From assembly GCA_035527715.1 (NCBI GenBank), contig DATKZY010000272.1:1-26846 (forward strand): 26,846 nucleotides of DNA, written 5' to 3'. Positions 1 through 8,402 of this stretch are shown piece by piece. Every line of letters starts with the position of its first letter. The first letter of the stretch is position 1. Under the pieces are notes generated by a model. It saw only the letters and a list, made by a program, of their open reading frames with translations, was not told where the DNA came from and did not search any database. This stretch comes from DSUN01 sp035527715. GTDB taxonomy: Bacteria; Planctomycetota; PUPC01; DSUN01. A program made the translations under genes and the position numbers.

Positions 1-2010
1 CTTCTGCTCGCTGCTGATGACGACCGTGCGCATGAGAATGTCCACGACGCTGGGGACGTGGGGCGTGTGCTTCCGTCGCCAGAGGCGCCGCCAGAGGCAC
101 CGCCACGGGGAGGGGAACTCGGCGCACTCGATGGCGAGGTCGAGGGGCGGGCTGACGTCCACGACGACGACGCGGCTGCACCCGGCGCGGCGGAGGAGGT
201 CGCCGGGCAGGTTGTTCAGCACCCCGCCGTCCACCAGGAGCTCGCCGTTCTGGACGACGGGGGTGAAGATGCCTGGGATGGCGAGGCTGGCTCGGATGGC
301 TCTCCAGACGAGTCCGCGCGTGTGGATGACCATTTCTGTGGTGGTGAGGTTGCACGACACGCACAGGAAGGGGCGCCAGAGGTCCTCGATGCGGGCGTCG
401 CCGTAGATCTGGGACAGGTGGCGGTCGAGCCTGCGGCCGCGCACGAGGGAGAAGAGGGGCAGGGTGTACTCCTTGTGCGGCTTGCCCTCGATGAACACGC
501 GGCGGCCGAGCGCAAGCTCCGTCTCGTAGTCCATTTCCATCGCGGTGGAGGCGCCGATGATGGCGCCCATGCTGGTGCCGGCCACGCGGTCTATGGGCAC
601 GCCGCTCTCGATGAGTGCGCGGATGACGCCGAGGTGGGCGAGGCCGCGTGCGCCGCCGCCGCCGAGCGCGAGGCCGACGGCTCGCCCCGCCACGCAGCGC
701 GCGAGGCGGGCGACGTCGCCCTCGGCCCCCTCGCGCACGTGGTAGTGGTCGGCTGTCGGCAGGGCTTCGAGCCAGGCGCGCGTGCCCGAGGGGAGGGGGG
801 CCTCGCTGGGGTGGAGGAGCACGAGGGTGAGGGGCTTAGGCATTTCCGATTGCCGATTCCCGATTACCGATTCCAACCGACACTCGCGAGGGTCGTCGGT
901 GGCGCGGGCGACGAGCACCACGCGGTCGGCCTGGCGGATACACCGATCGGTCCAGGCCGACGGCGTGGCGTCGGCCTCGAAGAGAAGATACGTATGGCGT
1001 GCCTCGCGCTCGCCGAGCCAGGCGGCGAGCCAGCCGCTTCGAGGGGCGCCGGGCTCGAGCTGAGCCGCGCCGCGCAGCCCTGTGAGCCGGTCCATTGCCG
1101 CGCTGCTCAGGTGCAGCGTGGGCCCCAGGCGCGCCAGGGCTCCCGCCAGGCGTTGGGCCGCCTCGGCGAGGGGGACCTCGGGGCTCGCGGCCACGAGCGC
1201 GAGGGCCAACGCGCGCGGGACCGCCGGCAGGGGCCGCTCGCGCGCGCGGAGGCGGCGGACGGTGAGCCTTGCCAGCGCGGCGAGGATCTCCGGGTGGCGC
1301 GCGCTGGCCGCCTCGAATGCCTCGGGGGAGAGCCGTGCGAGCAGGCTGTCGCGGACGGCTCGGACCGCGCCCGAACGCGGCTCGCCCGTGAGCAGGGCAA
1401 TCTCGCCGACGCTTTCGCCGGGCGCGACCTCGCCCAGGACGCCTCCCGCCTCGCCCGTGGTGACGCGCAGCCGGCCGCTGAGCAGGAGGTAGAGACTGCG
1501 GTCGGCCTCGCCCTCGCGGACCAGCAGCTCGCCGCCGCGCAGCGGGACCCACGCGACCTGGCGCTCGATGTCCTCGAGCACGTCGGGCCCCAGTTGGCCG
1601 AGCAGCGAGCGGAGCGCCGCGGCCAACTGGCTGCGGTGCAGCCGCTCGCGGGCGAGGTCGGCCAGCCGCGCCGCCACGGCGGGTGCCGAGGCGAGCAACT
1701 CGTCGAGGTCCTGGCGTTCCAGGCGCAGCAGCCGGGCCGGGTCCTCCGCCAGCACGGAGGCCGTGCGCGTCCCGGCCGTGAGGATGCCCAGCTCGCCCAC
1801 GATGTCCCCGGGGCGCAAGCGGGTCAGAGTCGTCTCGCAGCCGTCGGCGCCCGCCTGGACGACTCGGAGTCGCCCGTCGGTGACGAGGTACACGGCGTCG
1901 GCGGGGTCGCCCTGTGCGAAGAGCACCTCGCCCGCGGCGAGTGCCACATCGCGGCAGCGCCCGCCGAACTGCTGGCGGAGGAGTTGCTCCATGCCCTGGG
2001 GCTCGCTCAT
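1..2010 (-). CDS. cNMP-binding/patatin-like phospholipase (NTE/RssA type), C-terminus cut by window edge
   Basis: The reading frame is open for 670 codons to the left edge. The predicted product is a serine lipase acting on membrane phospholipids or lysophospholipids. Two cyclic-nucleotide-binding (CNB) domains come first. CNB1 (about 20-110) has the phosphate-binding cassette GELGILTAGTRTASV with Glu73 and Arg82. CNB2 (about 150-235) has GEIALLTGEPRSGAV with Glu203 and Arg212, so both keep the residues that normally contact the cyclic phosphate. After a linker comes a patatin domain with the oxyanion loop GGGGARG (about 450), nucleophile GTSMG (Ser480) and DGG (Asp594, completing the Ser-Asp dyad). 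The ATG at 2010 overlaps the stop of the upstream cyclase-kinase gene as ATGA, so translation is probably coupled. A second ATG at 843 (MPKPLTLV) could restart translation at the patatin half. Seen: motifs and overlap. Known: family chemistry. Inferred: gating by a cyclic nucleotide. Confidence 0.9.
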   Translation of the reverse strand, partial: MSEPQGMEQLLRQQFGGRCRDVALAAGEVLFAQGDPADAVYLVTDGRLRVVQAGADGCETTLTRLRPGDIVGELGILTAGTRTASVLAEDPARLLRLERQDLDELLASAPAVAARLADLARERLHRSQLAAALRSLLGQLGPDVLEDIERQVAWVPLRGGELLVREGEADRSLYLLLSGRLRVTTGEAGGVLGEVAPGESVGEIALLTGEPRSGAVRAVRDSLLARLSPEAFEAASARHPEILAALARLTVRRLRARERPLPAVPRALALALVAASPEVPLAEAAQRLAGALARLGPTLHLSSAAMDRLTGLRGAAQLEPGAPRSGWLAAWLGEREARHTYLLFEADATPSAWTDRCIRQADRVVLVARATDDPRECRLESVIGNRQSEMPKPLTLVLLHPSEAPLPSGTRAWLEALPTADHYHVREGAEGDVARLARCVAGRAVGLALGGGGARGLAHLGVIRALIESGVPIDRVAGTSMGAIIGASTAMEMDYETELALGRRVFIEGKPHKEYTLPLFSLVRGRRLDRHLSQIYGDARIEDLWRPFLCVSCNLTTTEMVIHTRGLVWRAIRASLAIPGIFTPVVQNGELLVDGGVLNNLPGDLLRRAGCSRVVVVDVSPPLDLAIECAEFPSPWRCLWRRLWRRKHTPHVPSVVDILMRTVVISSEQK
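846..873. repeat. Four tandem heptamers CCGATTN inside the patatin gene
   Basis: Units read CCGATTG, CCGATTC, CCGATTA, CCGATTC on the + strand; only the seventh base varies. They encode the linker VIGNRQS between the sensor half and the patatin domain. Gain or loss of one 7-bp unit would shift the frame. A degenerate relative (CCAATTG CGGATTG) lies at 6430-6443 just before the kinase start. Confidence 0.85.
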
Positions 2011-5000
2011 CGAATGCCCGCCTGCCATCGGCGATACTGGCCGAGGCGCCAGTCGGCGAACCGTTGCCGCCATGGGGTGGACGGGTCGCCGGGAAACGCC
2101 GCACTGCGCCAGGGCACGGCGCGCCACAGCCGCAGCGTGCCGTCCTTGGCGGCCGTGACCACGCACTCGCCGTCCGCGCTGAAGGTGGCGTGGGTCACGG
2201 TCCCGGAGTGGCCCTCCAGGACGGCCAGCTCGCGCCCCGTCGCGGGGTCCCACACCCGCGCCGCCGCGGCGTCGGCCACGACCACGCGGGTGCCGTCGGG
2301 GCTCAGGCTCGTCCCAGGGTAGTCGCCGCCACGGCCATGGAACGCCCGCACAGGGGCGACGGACGCCACGTCCCAGAGCCGGGCCGTGAGGTCGCCCGCC
2401 TCCGTGATGGCCGTGACGAGGAGATGTGCGGTACCGTCGGTGAACTGGGCGCGCCACGCCGATTCCCCGTCCACGGCCAGCGTGGCGATGGGCGTGCCCG
2501 TCGCGGCGTCCCACACGCGGGCCGTGCCATCGGCCGCGGTGGTCGCCACGCGGGCGCCGTCGGCGCTGAACGCGGCGTCGCGCAACCCCGTCGTGTGCCC
2601 GTGCATCGTGGCGAGGAGCTTGCCCGACCGGGCGTCCCACACCCGCGCCGTGTGGTCGTTCGACGCCGTGACCACCCGCGCCCCGTCGGGGCTGAAGCGG
2701 GCGTCCCACACGATGGCTGTGTGCCCCGCGAGGACGGCTTGCGTGCGGCCGGTCGCGGCGTCCCAGATGCGCGCCGTGCCGTCCTTGGAGGCGGTGACGA
2801 CCCGCCTTGCGTCGGGGCTGAACCTTGCCCGGTACACGACGTCGGTGTGGCCGGCGTGGGTGCACACGCGGCGATTGGCATCCAGGTCCAGCACGGCGAC
2901 GCCGCCCGCGCTAAGGGGGACGACGAGGCGGCGCCCGTCGGGGCTGAGGTCAATCCCGCTGCCCACCCTGCCCAGGCCCTCCGCAGCCGCCACGGCTGCC
3001 CCTGTCGCCACGTCCCACACGTGGGCCTGCTGCCCCGCGACGGCGGCGAGGCGGGCGCCGCCCTTGCTGAGGACCACCAGGTCGGGCACCGCGGCGCCTG
3101 GGATGCAGAAGACCTGCTGTGCGACGTGGTAGACGAGCGGCGTGGGGCGCGCGGGAGCGGACGACTCGACGGCCTCCCAGAGCTTCACCGTGCCGTCGGC
3201 CGAGGCCGTGGCGAAGCAGGGGGCGTTGGGCATGAAGGCCGCCGCGTTCACCACGTTGCTGTGGCCGAGGGCGGTGAGGACCGGCTGCCCCGTGGCTACC
3301 TCGACGAGCGCCGCTCCGCCCCACGCGGTGGCGAGCAGCCGCGTGCCGTCCGGGCTGGGCGCCAGGGGCTGGCCGGCAAATGTCCGCAGGCTCTGGCCGC
3401 TCGCGGCGTCCCAGAGGATGCTCATGGCGAACTTGCCGGTGTGCGCCGTGACGATCTGCGCGCCGTTGGCCACGAACGATGCGCCGAGCGTTGTGGCCGG
3501 GCAGCGCAGCCCCGAGATGGGGCTCCCCGTCGCCGCGTCCCACACCCGCGCCGTGCGGTCCGACGGCGCCGCGCTGCCCTGTGGAGCGGGAGACCGGGAG
3601 GCGAGCCAGGCGTCCCACGGCCGCGCCGTCCGTTCGCCTGGGGCGCTGACCAGTTGCCGCCCGTCGGGGCGGAACGCCACGCTGGCCACGGGCGCCCGGT
3701 GCGCCGGCGCCGACCAGAGCAGCTTGCCCGTTCCTGCGTCCCACACCTCCACCGTGCCGTCCTCGGCTCCCGTGGCCATGCGGGAGCCGTCGGGGCTCAG
3801 GGCCGCTGCGGTGAGCCACACGCGGGCCAGCCAGCGCACGATCTGCTCGACCGCGGCGAAGCGGCGCGGGGCCGATTCGCGGCGCGCCTGGTCGAGGAGC
3901 GTGCGGAGGCAGGCGCCCGACCGCGCGTCCCAGACGCGCACCGCGCCGTCGCCGCCGGCGGTGACGATGTGTCGGCCGTCCGGGGTGAAGCGCGCCAGCA
4001 CGATGTTGCGGCAGAGCCGGAGGGCGAGGAAGAGCGCGCCCTGCGCCTCACGCGGCCCGGCGCCGAACTCGCTCACCGGCCCGCCCTCGGGCCGCACGGC
4101 GAACGGCGCGTCCTTGACCGACTCGAAGACCTCTCGCTCGGTTCGCCCGGCCCAGGCCTCGACGAGGGTGACCTGCGACTGCTCCGAGAGCTGCGGGGCG
4201 CCGGGCGGGCCGACGAGGAGGACCGGGTAGTGCCCGCGCAGGGCGGCCAGCGGCTTCCCTGTGTCGGCCTGCCACAGGCGCGCCGCGCCGTCGCTGGCGG
4301 CCGTGAGCACGCGCGCGCCGTCGCGGCTGAACTCGACTTTGGTGACCCAACTGCTGTGGCCGGCCAGGGTGGATAGCTGGCGGCCGGTGCGCGCGTCCCA
4401 CACGTAGGCCTTGCCGTCGTCGCATGCGGCGGCGAGGCGGCCGCCGTCGGGGCTGAAGGCCACGCTGGCCATGCCCTGGCCGCTGCCGCGCAGGGTGCAC
4501 AGGTCGGTCGTGCAGCGGGCCAGCAGGTGGCCCCACTCCCAGTTGCGGAGGTGCTCGGGCGAGGCCCAGAGAACGTCCTGGGCCTGGGCGTAGCGCTGCT
4601 GCTCGATCTGGCGGGTGGCCAGGAGGATGTTGGAGAAGTAGAGCTCGGCCTCGGTGCGGCGGCGCGCCTTCACCGCCTCGTCGCGCTCCTTCTGGGCAAC
4701 CGCCTCCTGGCGGCGCGCGATGCGGCGCTGGACGAAGGCGTAGGCGCCCAGGGCGGCCAGGACGAGCGCCGCGGCTGCCGCGAGGCCCGAGATGGTGCCG
4801 AGGCGCTGGATGCGGCGGCGCTGGGCCTCGCGGTCGCGCCGGAGCTGGCGCTCGCGCAGCCGCTCGTCGTGGCTGCGCAGCGCGCGCGACAGCTCGGCCG
4901 CCGAGGCCCACCGCGCGGCGGGGTCGGTGGCGATGCAGCGCCCGATGTCCTCGCGCAGCACCTCGCTGTCCACGTGCCGCTCCCAGTCGCCAAGCGTCCG

Positions 5001-6419
5001 CTCCAGGTCGCCGCAGAGGACCTGGTAGAGGGTGACGCCGAGGCTGTAGAGGTCGCTGCGGGCCGACGGCGGCTCGCCGTGCCGCAGCTCGGGGGCCATG
5101 TAGTCCCAGGTGCCGGCCACGCCCTCGACGCGGGTGGCGTACAGGCTTCGCAGAATGTCCTCGTCCTTCGTGGCGCCGAGGCCGAAGTCGGTGAGCTTGG
5201 CCACTAGCGCCCCGTCCTCGCGGCGCGCGAGCAGGAGGTTCGAGGGCTTGATGTCGCGGTGGTAGATGCCGGCCGCGTGCACGGTGTCCAGCGCGTCGGC
5301 GATCTGGGCGATGATGTCGAGCCGCTCGGCCCGCGGCGGGTTGCCCGCCAGCCACTCGTCGAGCGAGGGGCCCTCGACGTATTCCATCTCCAGGTAGTAG
5401 GGCGGCTTGTCGCCCTCGGTGACGTCGTAGACCTCGACGAGGTTGGGATGGCGGTAGCGATGGAGGCGTTTGAGCAGGCGGGCCTCGCGCTTGAGGGCCG
5501 CCAGGCGGTCGCGCTTGAAGCAGAACTTGAAGACCTGGCGGCTCTTGTCGCCGGGGTTGAACGCCTTCCACACCTCGCCGAAGGCGCCGCGGTAGCGGCG
5601 TGACCCCGAGGGCCGTGCCTCCTCGCGCCCGAGGCGCTCCTCGAGCACCCAGTTGGTGCCGGGCACGGTGGCGCCCACGGCGGGGCGCCAGCCCAGCTCC
5701 TCGTCGGCCTGCTCGGCGGGCCAGCCCTTCGCCGTGGCGACGGGGGCGGCCAGGGGCGCGCGGCCCCGCTCGCCCACCTCGCACACCTCGTAGGCGTCGG
5801 CCACGCCCTTGAAGCGATACGGCCCGTGGTTGCACCACACGACGGGCTCGAGGCCGGCCAGGTCGGCGCCGCTCAGGATCGCCCGCGCGTCGTCGAACAC
5901 GGCCCGCGAGCAGAGCACCTGGCCGCCGCGGGCCAGGTCGGTGATCCGCGCGGCCGCCGAGATCTGGAGCCCGTAGATGTCCAGCCGCTTCGGCCCCTCC
6001 TCGTGGCGTTCCACGACCACCTGGCCCTGGTGGACTCCCACGCGCACCGGCGGCAGCCCCGGCTCGTGCGCCCGGGCCGCCCGCATGGCCGCCTGCATGC
6101 GCAGCGCGAACTTCACGGCCTCCGACGGCGTGGCGAACACCACGAGGAACGAGTCGCCCGCCGTCTCCACCTCCTCGCCGTCTGCCTCCGCGAGCGCGGC
6201 CCGGAACACGGCTCGGTGCGCGCGCACCAGCTCCGCCGCGCGCACGTTGCCCAGCGTGCTCTGCTGCTGCGTCGAGCCCTCCAGGTCGCTCAGCAGAATC
6301 GTCAGCACCTGCGTGGCGTGGGCCACGCGGTAGCGCTCCATCTGCTCGCGCGAGGCATCGGTCAGCCCCACGGGGTCCGGGGCGCCTGTCGTGCGTTCCG
6401 CCTCAGAAGCGTCTGCCAT
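2007..6419 (-). CDS. Class III cyclase domain - Ser/Thr protein kinase - TM helix - WD40 repeats (1470 aa)
   Basis: A multidomain membrane signalling protein. Residues about 35-215 form a class III nucleotide cyclase domain with metal-binding Asp45 (LLSDLEGST) and Asp89 (AGDSFLVVF). The usual specificity Lys is Glu85, Asp147 is kept, and the transition-state Asn is Ser154, followed by Arg158. Residues about 255-515 form a protein kinase: GAFGEVW loop, VFKF Lys298, Glu312, HRDIKPSN (Asp389), DFG (Asp411) and MAPEL, all intact. A membrane helix at about 543-563 (GLAAAAALVLAALGAYAF) separates the cytoplasmic cyclase-kinase from about 15 WD40 repeats (650 to near the end), enough for two propellers. 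The ATG at 6419 is preferred because the 20 extra codons back to the ATG at 6479 look repeat-derived; neither start has a strong ribosome site. The stop overlaps the cNMP-patatin start by 4 nt. Kinase-WD40 fusions are typical of Planctomycetota. Confidence 0.9.
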   Translation of the reverse strand: MADASEAERTTGAPDPVGLTDASREQMERYRVAHATQVLTILLSDLEGSTQQQSTLGNVRAAELVRAHRAVFRAALAEADGEEVETAGDSFLVVFATPSEAVKFALRMQAAMRAARAHEPGLPPVRVGVHQGQVVVERHEEGPKRLDIYGLQISAAARITDLARGGQVLCSRAVFDDARAILSGADLAGLEPVVWCNHGPYRFKGVADAYEVCEVGERGRAPLAAPVATAKGWPAEQADEELGWRPAVGATVPGTNWVLEERLGREEARPSGSRRYRGAFGEVWKAFNPGDKSRQVFKFCFKRDRLAALKREARLLKRLHRYRHPNLVEVYDVTEGDKPPYYLEMEYVEGPSLDEWLAGNPPRAERLDIIAQIADALDTVHAAGIYHRDIKPSNLLLARREDGALVAKLTDFGLGATKDEDILRSLYATRVEGVAGTWDYMAPELRHGEPPSARSDLYSLGVTLYQVLCGDLERTLGDWERHVDSEVLREDIGRCIATDPAARWASAAELSRALRSHDERLRERQLRRDREAQRRRIQRLGTISGLAAAAALVLAALGAYAFVQRRIARRQEAVAQKERDEAVKARRRTEAELYFSNILLATRQIEQQRYAQAQDVLWASPEHLRNWEWGHLLARCTTDLCTLRGSGQGMASVAFSPDGGRLAAACDDGKAYVWDARTGRQLSTLAGHSSWVTKVEFSRDGARVLTAASDGAARLWQADTGKPLAALRGHYPVLLVGPPGAPQLSEQSQVTLVEAWAGRTEREVFESVKDAPFAVRPEGGPVSEFGAGPREAQGALFLALRLCRNIVLARFTPDGRHIVTAGGDGAVRVWDARSGACLRTLLDQARRESAPRRFAAVEQIVRWLARVWLTAAALSPDGSRMATGAEDGTVEVWDAGTGKLLWSAPAHRAPVASVAFRPDGRQLVSAPGERTARPWDAWLASRSPAPQGSAAPSDRTARVWDAATGSPISGLRCPATTLGASFVANGAQIVTAHTGKFAMSILWDAASGQSLRTFAGQPLAPSPDGTRLLATAWGGAALVEVATGQPVLTALGHSNVVNAAAFMPNAPCFATASADGTVKLWEAVESSAPARPTPLVYHVAQQVFCIPGAAVPDLVVLSKGGARLAAVAGQQAHVWDVATGAAVAAAEGLGRVGSGIDLSPDGRRLVVPLSAGGVAVLDLDANRRVCTHAGHTDVVYRARFSPDARRVVTASKDGTARIWDAATGRTQAVLAGHTAIVWDARFSPDGARVVTASNDHTARVWDARSGKLLATMHGHTTGLRDAAFSADGARVATTAADGTARVWDAATGTPIATLAVDGESAWRAQFTDGTAHLLVTAITEAGDLTARLWDVASVAPVRAFHGRGGDYPGTSLSPDGTRVVVADAAAARVWDPATGRELAVLEGHSGTVTHATFSADGECVVTAAKDGTLRLWRAVPWRSAAFPGDPSTPWRQRFADWRLGQYRRWQAGIR

Positions 6420-6496
6420 GGCGATGCGGCCAATTGCGGATTGCGGCGCAAAGCCCACGATCCGGGATCCGGAAAGCATCGGTCGCCACTGCCCTT

Positions 6497-6525
6497 CTCA
6501 TACCGCTTTTGCATCCGCCTGTCAA
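6497..6525 (-). promoter_or_regulatory. Promoter of the cyclase-kinase/patatin operon
   Basis: On the minus strand TTGACA (6520-6525) and TATGAG (6497-6502) are separated by 17 bp. This places the start near 6490, giving a leader of about 70 nt to the ATG at 6419. Confidence 0.6.
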
Positions 6526-6691
6526 CCCCATCTCGGCCCGGGCGAGGGCAAGGAGTCTGGCCCCGAGCCGTGGCGAGTCCGCCTTCTGCAATCGTCCTCG
6601 TCCCTCTCTCGAACGCCCGGGAGGAGTCGAGGACGATAGGAAGACTCGGCTGCTCGCCGGGGTCGGGGGCCTTGCTCGAGCGACGACAGGC

Positions 6692-6721
6692 TTGACAACT
6701 CGTGCGCCTCCGTGGTAGTAT
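6692..6721 (+). promoter_or_regulatory. Promoter of tRNA-Ser
   Basis: TTGACA (6692-6697), 18-bp spacer, TAGTAT (6716-6721), ending about 42 nt before the mature tRNA 5' end. The -10 box is preceded by GG, as in the promoters at 8576 and 12423. Confidence 0.7.
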
Positions 6722-6763
6722 CGTGGGGCCCGAGCGGCGCCGCGCACGGATTGGCACGGCCAC

Positions 6764-6858
<95 letters not shown>

Positions 6859-6920
6859 TGCCGCCCGCCTCATCCCTTTCGCCCGCGTCGCGAGCCGATG
6901 CGGCGCCCCTGGTACAGGCT

Positions 6921-8027
6921 ATGCCCCACCCGCGCACGCAATTCCAGCTCCTGATCAAGCCCGCAGGCTCGCGCTGCAACCTCCGCTGCACCTATTGCTT
7001 CTACGCCGGCAACGACCGCTTCTTCGAGCCGCCCGGCGAGCGACGCGGCAAGGCCATGTCGCTGGAGACCCTCGACCGCCTGGCCAAGGAATTCCTCTCG
7101 TACCGCATGGAGCAAAGCGTCCTGTGCTGGCAGGGGGGCGAGCCGACGCTGTGCGGCCTCGGCTTCTTCCGGGCCGCCGTCGAGGCCGAGAAGCGCTACG
7201 GGGTGGACGGCCAGGTGGTGGGCAACGCGCTCCAGACGAACGGCGTGCTCCTCGACGCCGAGTGGTGCAAGTTCCTTGCCGAGTACCACTTCCTCGTCGG
7301 CCTCTCGCTCGACGGGCCGCGAAAGCTCCACGAGACCTATCGCGGGAAGACGTTCGAGAAGGTGACGCAGGCCGCGCACACGATGCGCGAGCAGGGCGTG
7401 GAGTTCAACATCCTGTGCGTCGTGAGCCAGGCCAATGCCCGCCACGGGGCCGAAGTCTACGAGTGGCTCGTGGGCCAGGGCTTCAACGAAATCCAGTTCA
7501 TCCCCGCCCGCGAGGTCGGCGCCGACGGCTCGGCCGCGCCGTTCAGCGTGCGGGGCGAGGAGTTCGGCGACTTCCTGCTCGCCGCCTTCGAGCGCTGGTA
7601 TCCGCGCGATGTGGGGGTCGTGAACGAGCGGGTCTTCAACAGCCTGCTGTCGCACTTCGCCTGCGGCGAGCCGAACCTCTGCACGTTTCGCTCCCGCTGC
7701 GGCGACTACGTGGCGGTGGAGCGCGGCGGCGAGATCTTCCCGTGCGACTTCTACATCCAGCCCGAGCACAAGCTGGGCGTCCTCGGCGAGCGGCCGCTCG
7801 ACGAGATGTTCACCGTCGCCCGCCAGGGGTTCCACCAGCTCAAGGGGCAAGTGGACCCCGCCTGCCGCGAGTGCGAGTGGTTCCCCGTGTGCAACGGCGG
7901 CTGCCCGCGCGACCGCGAGCCGAGCGGCCGCAACGCCCACTGTGCGGGGCTGAAGAAGTTCTTCGCCGTCGCCGCCCCCAGGCTGGAAGGGCTGGCACGG
8001 CAGCTCAAGCGCGTCCGCGGGTACTGA
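6921..8027 (+). CDS. Anaerobic sulfatase-maturating enzyme (radical SAM, SPASM)
   Basis: A 368-aa radical SAM enzyme that by family oxidises a Cys or Ser of sulfatases to the catalytic formylglycine without oxygen. The radical SAM cluster motif is Cys19-x3-Cys23-x2-Cys26 (CNLRCTYC), followed by WQGGEPTL and the SLDGP strand. The C-terminal SPASM region has CGDYVAVERGGEIFPC, then CRECEWFPVCNGGC (C-x2-C-x5-C-x3-C) and a final Cys near 347, the set that binds two auxiliary 4Fe-4S clusters. Length matches characterised anSMEs of about 370 aa. The ATG at 6921 was chosen because protein homology begins there and the longer frame runs through the tRNA; its ribosome site is weak. No sulfatase lies in the window, so substrates must be encoded elsewhere. 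Confidence 0.88.
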   Translation: MPHPRTQFQLLIKPAGSRCNLRCTYCFYAGNDRFFEPPGERRGKAMSLETLDRLAKEFLSYRMEQSVLCWQGGEPTLCGLGFFRAAVEAEKRYGVDGQVVGNALQTNGVLLDAEWCKFLAEYHFLVGLSLDGPRKLHETYRGKTFEKVTQAAHTMREQGVEFNILCVVSQANARHGAEVYEWLVGQGFNEIQFIPAREVGADGSAAPFSVRGEEFGDFLLAAFERWYPRDVGVVNERVFNSLLSHFACGEPNLCTFRSRCGDYVAVERGGEIFPCDFYIQPEHKLGVLGERPLDEMFTVARQGFHQLKGQVDPACRECEWFPVCNGGCPRDREPSGRNAHCAGLKKFFAVAAPRLEGLARQLKRVRGY

Positions 8028-8087
8028 GGGCCGCGCTCGGCGTTCGATTTCCGACGAGGGGGCGGCGCAACCTGACCGGCTTTGTGG

Positions 8088-8093
8088 TAGAAT
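8088..8093 (+). promoter_or_regulatory. Candidate -10 box before the tiny lipoproteins
   Basis: TAGAAT preceded by GG (GTGGTAGAAT), 40 nt before the ATG at 8134. It matches the GG-TAGNAT pattern of other promoters here, but no convincing -35 box is found at the right distance. Confidence 0.35.
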
Positions 8094-8133
8094 ACTCGAG
8101 ACGGGCATCCCTCACGCGGAGAAAGGCGAAACC

Positions 8134-8223
8134 ATGAGACGGATCCTCGCGTTGCTCGGCCTGGCAGGCGCGCTGCTGTTCGCCGGCTGCGTGCCCGGCG
8201 GCGGCTGCGGGCCCGGTGGGTGA
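8134..8223 (+). CDS. Tiny lipoprotein 1 (29 aa)
   Basis: The product is almost only a lipoprotein signal peptide: n-region MRR, hydrophobic ILALLGLAGALLF, then lipobox FAGC with Cys19. Cleavage would leave an 11-residue lipidated peptide, CVPGGGCGPGG, rich in Gly/Pro with a second Cys. Shine-Dalgarno bases lie upstream (GGAG 8118-8121, AAAGG 8122-8126). A hairpin follows 14 nt after the stop, an arrangement repeated exactly by the next gene. It resembles entericidin-type mini-lipoproteins in design but not in sequence, so function is unknown. It is real by its signal, ribosome site and paired layout; translation is unproven. Confidence 0.6.
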   Translation: MRRILALLGLAGALLFAGCVPGGGCGPGG

Positions 8224-8237
8224 TCCATGGACAGACC

Positions 8238-8255
8238 CTCACCCGGTCGGGTGAG
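8238..8255 (+). other. Hairpin after tiny lipoprotein 1
   Basis: CTCACCC-GGTC-GGGTGAG: a perfect 7-bp stem with a 4-nt loop, 14 nt after the stop codon and not followed by a T-tract. The same hairpin with one compensated base pair follows the next gene. Confidence 0.75.
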
Positions 8256-8313
8256 CCCTCCCCCTGTGCAGGTCGCCCAGCTCCCTCGCTGAGGAGCGGA
8301 CAGGACGAACGGA

Positions 8314-8388
8314 ATGGTCAAGCGACTGATTGGGCTGGCGGCGATTGCATGCGCCCTCTTCCTGGGCGCATGCGACCGCGGCAGGTGA
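8314..8388 (+). CDS. Tiny lipoprotein 2 (24 aa)
   Basis: A second miniature lipoprotein: MVKR, hydrophobic LIGLAAIACALF, then a canonical lipobox LGAC with Cys20. The mature part would be only five residues, CDRGR. Asp at position +2 would favour inner-membrane retention by the enterobacterial Lol rule, unlike Val in the first peptide; whether that rule applies here is unknown. AGGA (8302-8305) stands 8 nt before the ATG. A hairpin follows 14 nt after the stop, as for the first gene. The two genes are 90 nt apart and probably co-transcribed. No known family is recognised. Confidence 0.55.
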   Translation: MVKRLIGLAAIACALFLGACDRGR

Positions 8389-8402
8389 CAGGCCGGCCCC
8401 TC

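Noticed and set aside
836..2104. A 422-codon minus-strand frame overlapping the patatin gene
   Set aside because: Out of frame with the CNB and patatin motifs; its Pro/Arg-rich product has no domain.
58..4376. Long + strand open frames opposite the patatin and kinase genes
   Set aside because: They are antisense shadows caused by high GC. Their products are low-complexity Arg/Ala/Gly-rich strings, while the minus strand encodes clear catalytic motifs throughout.
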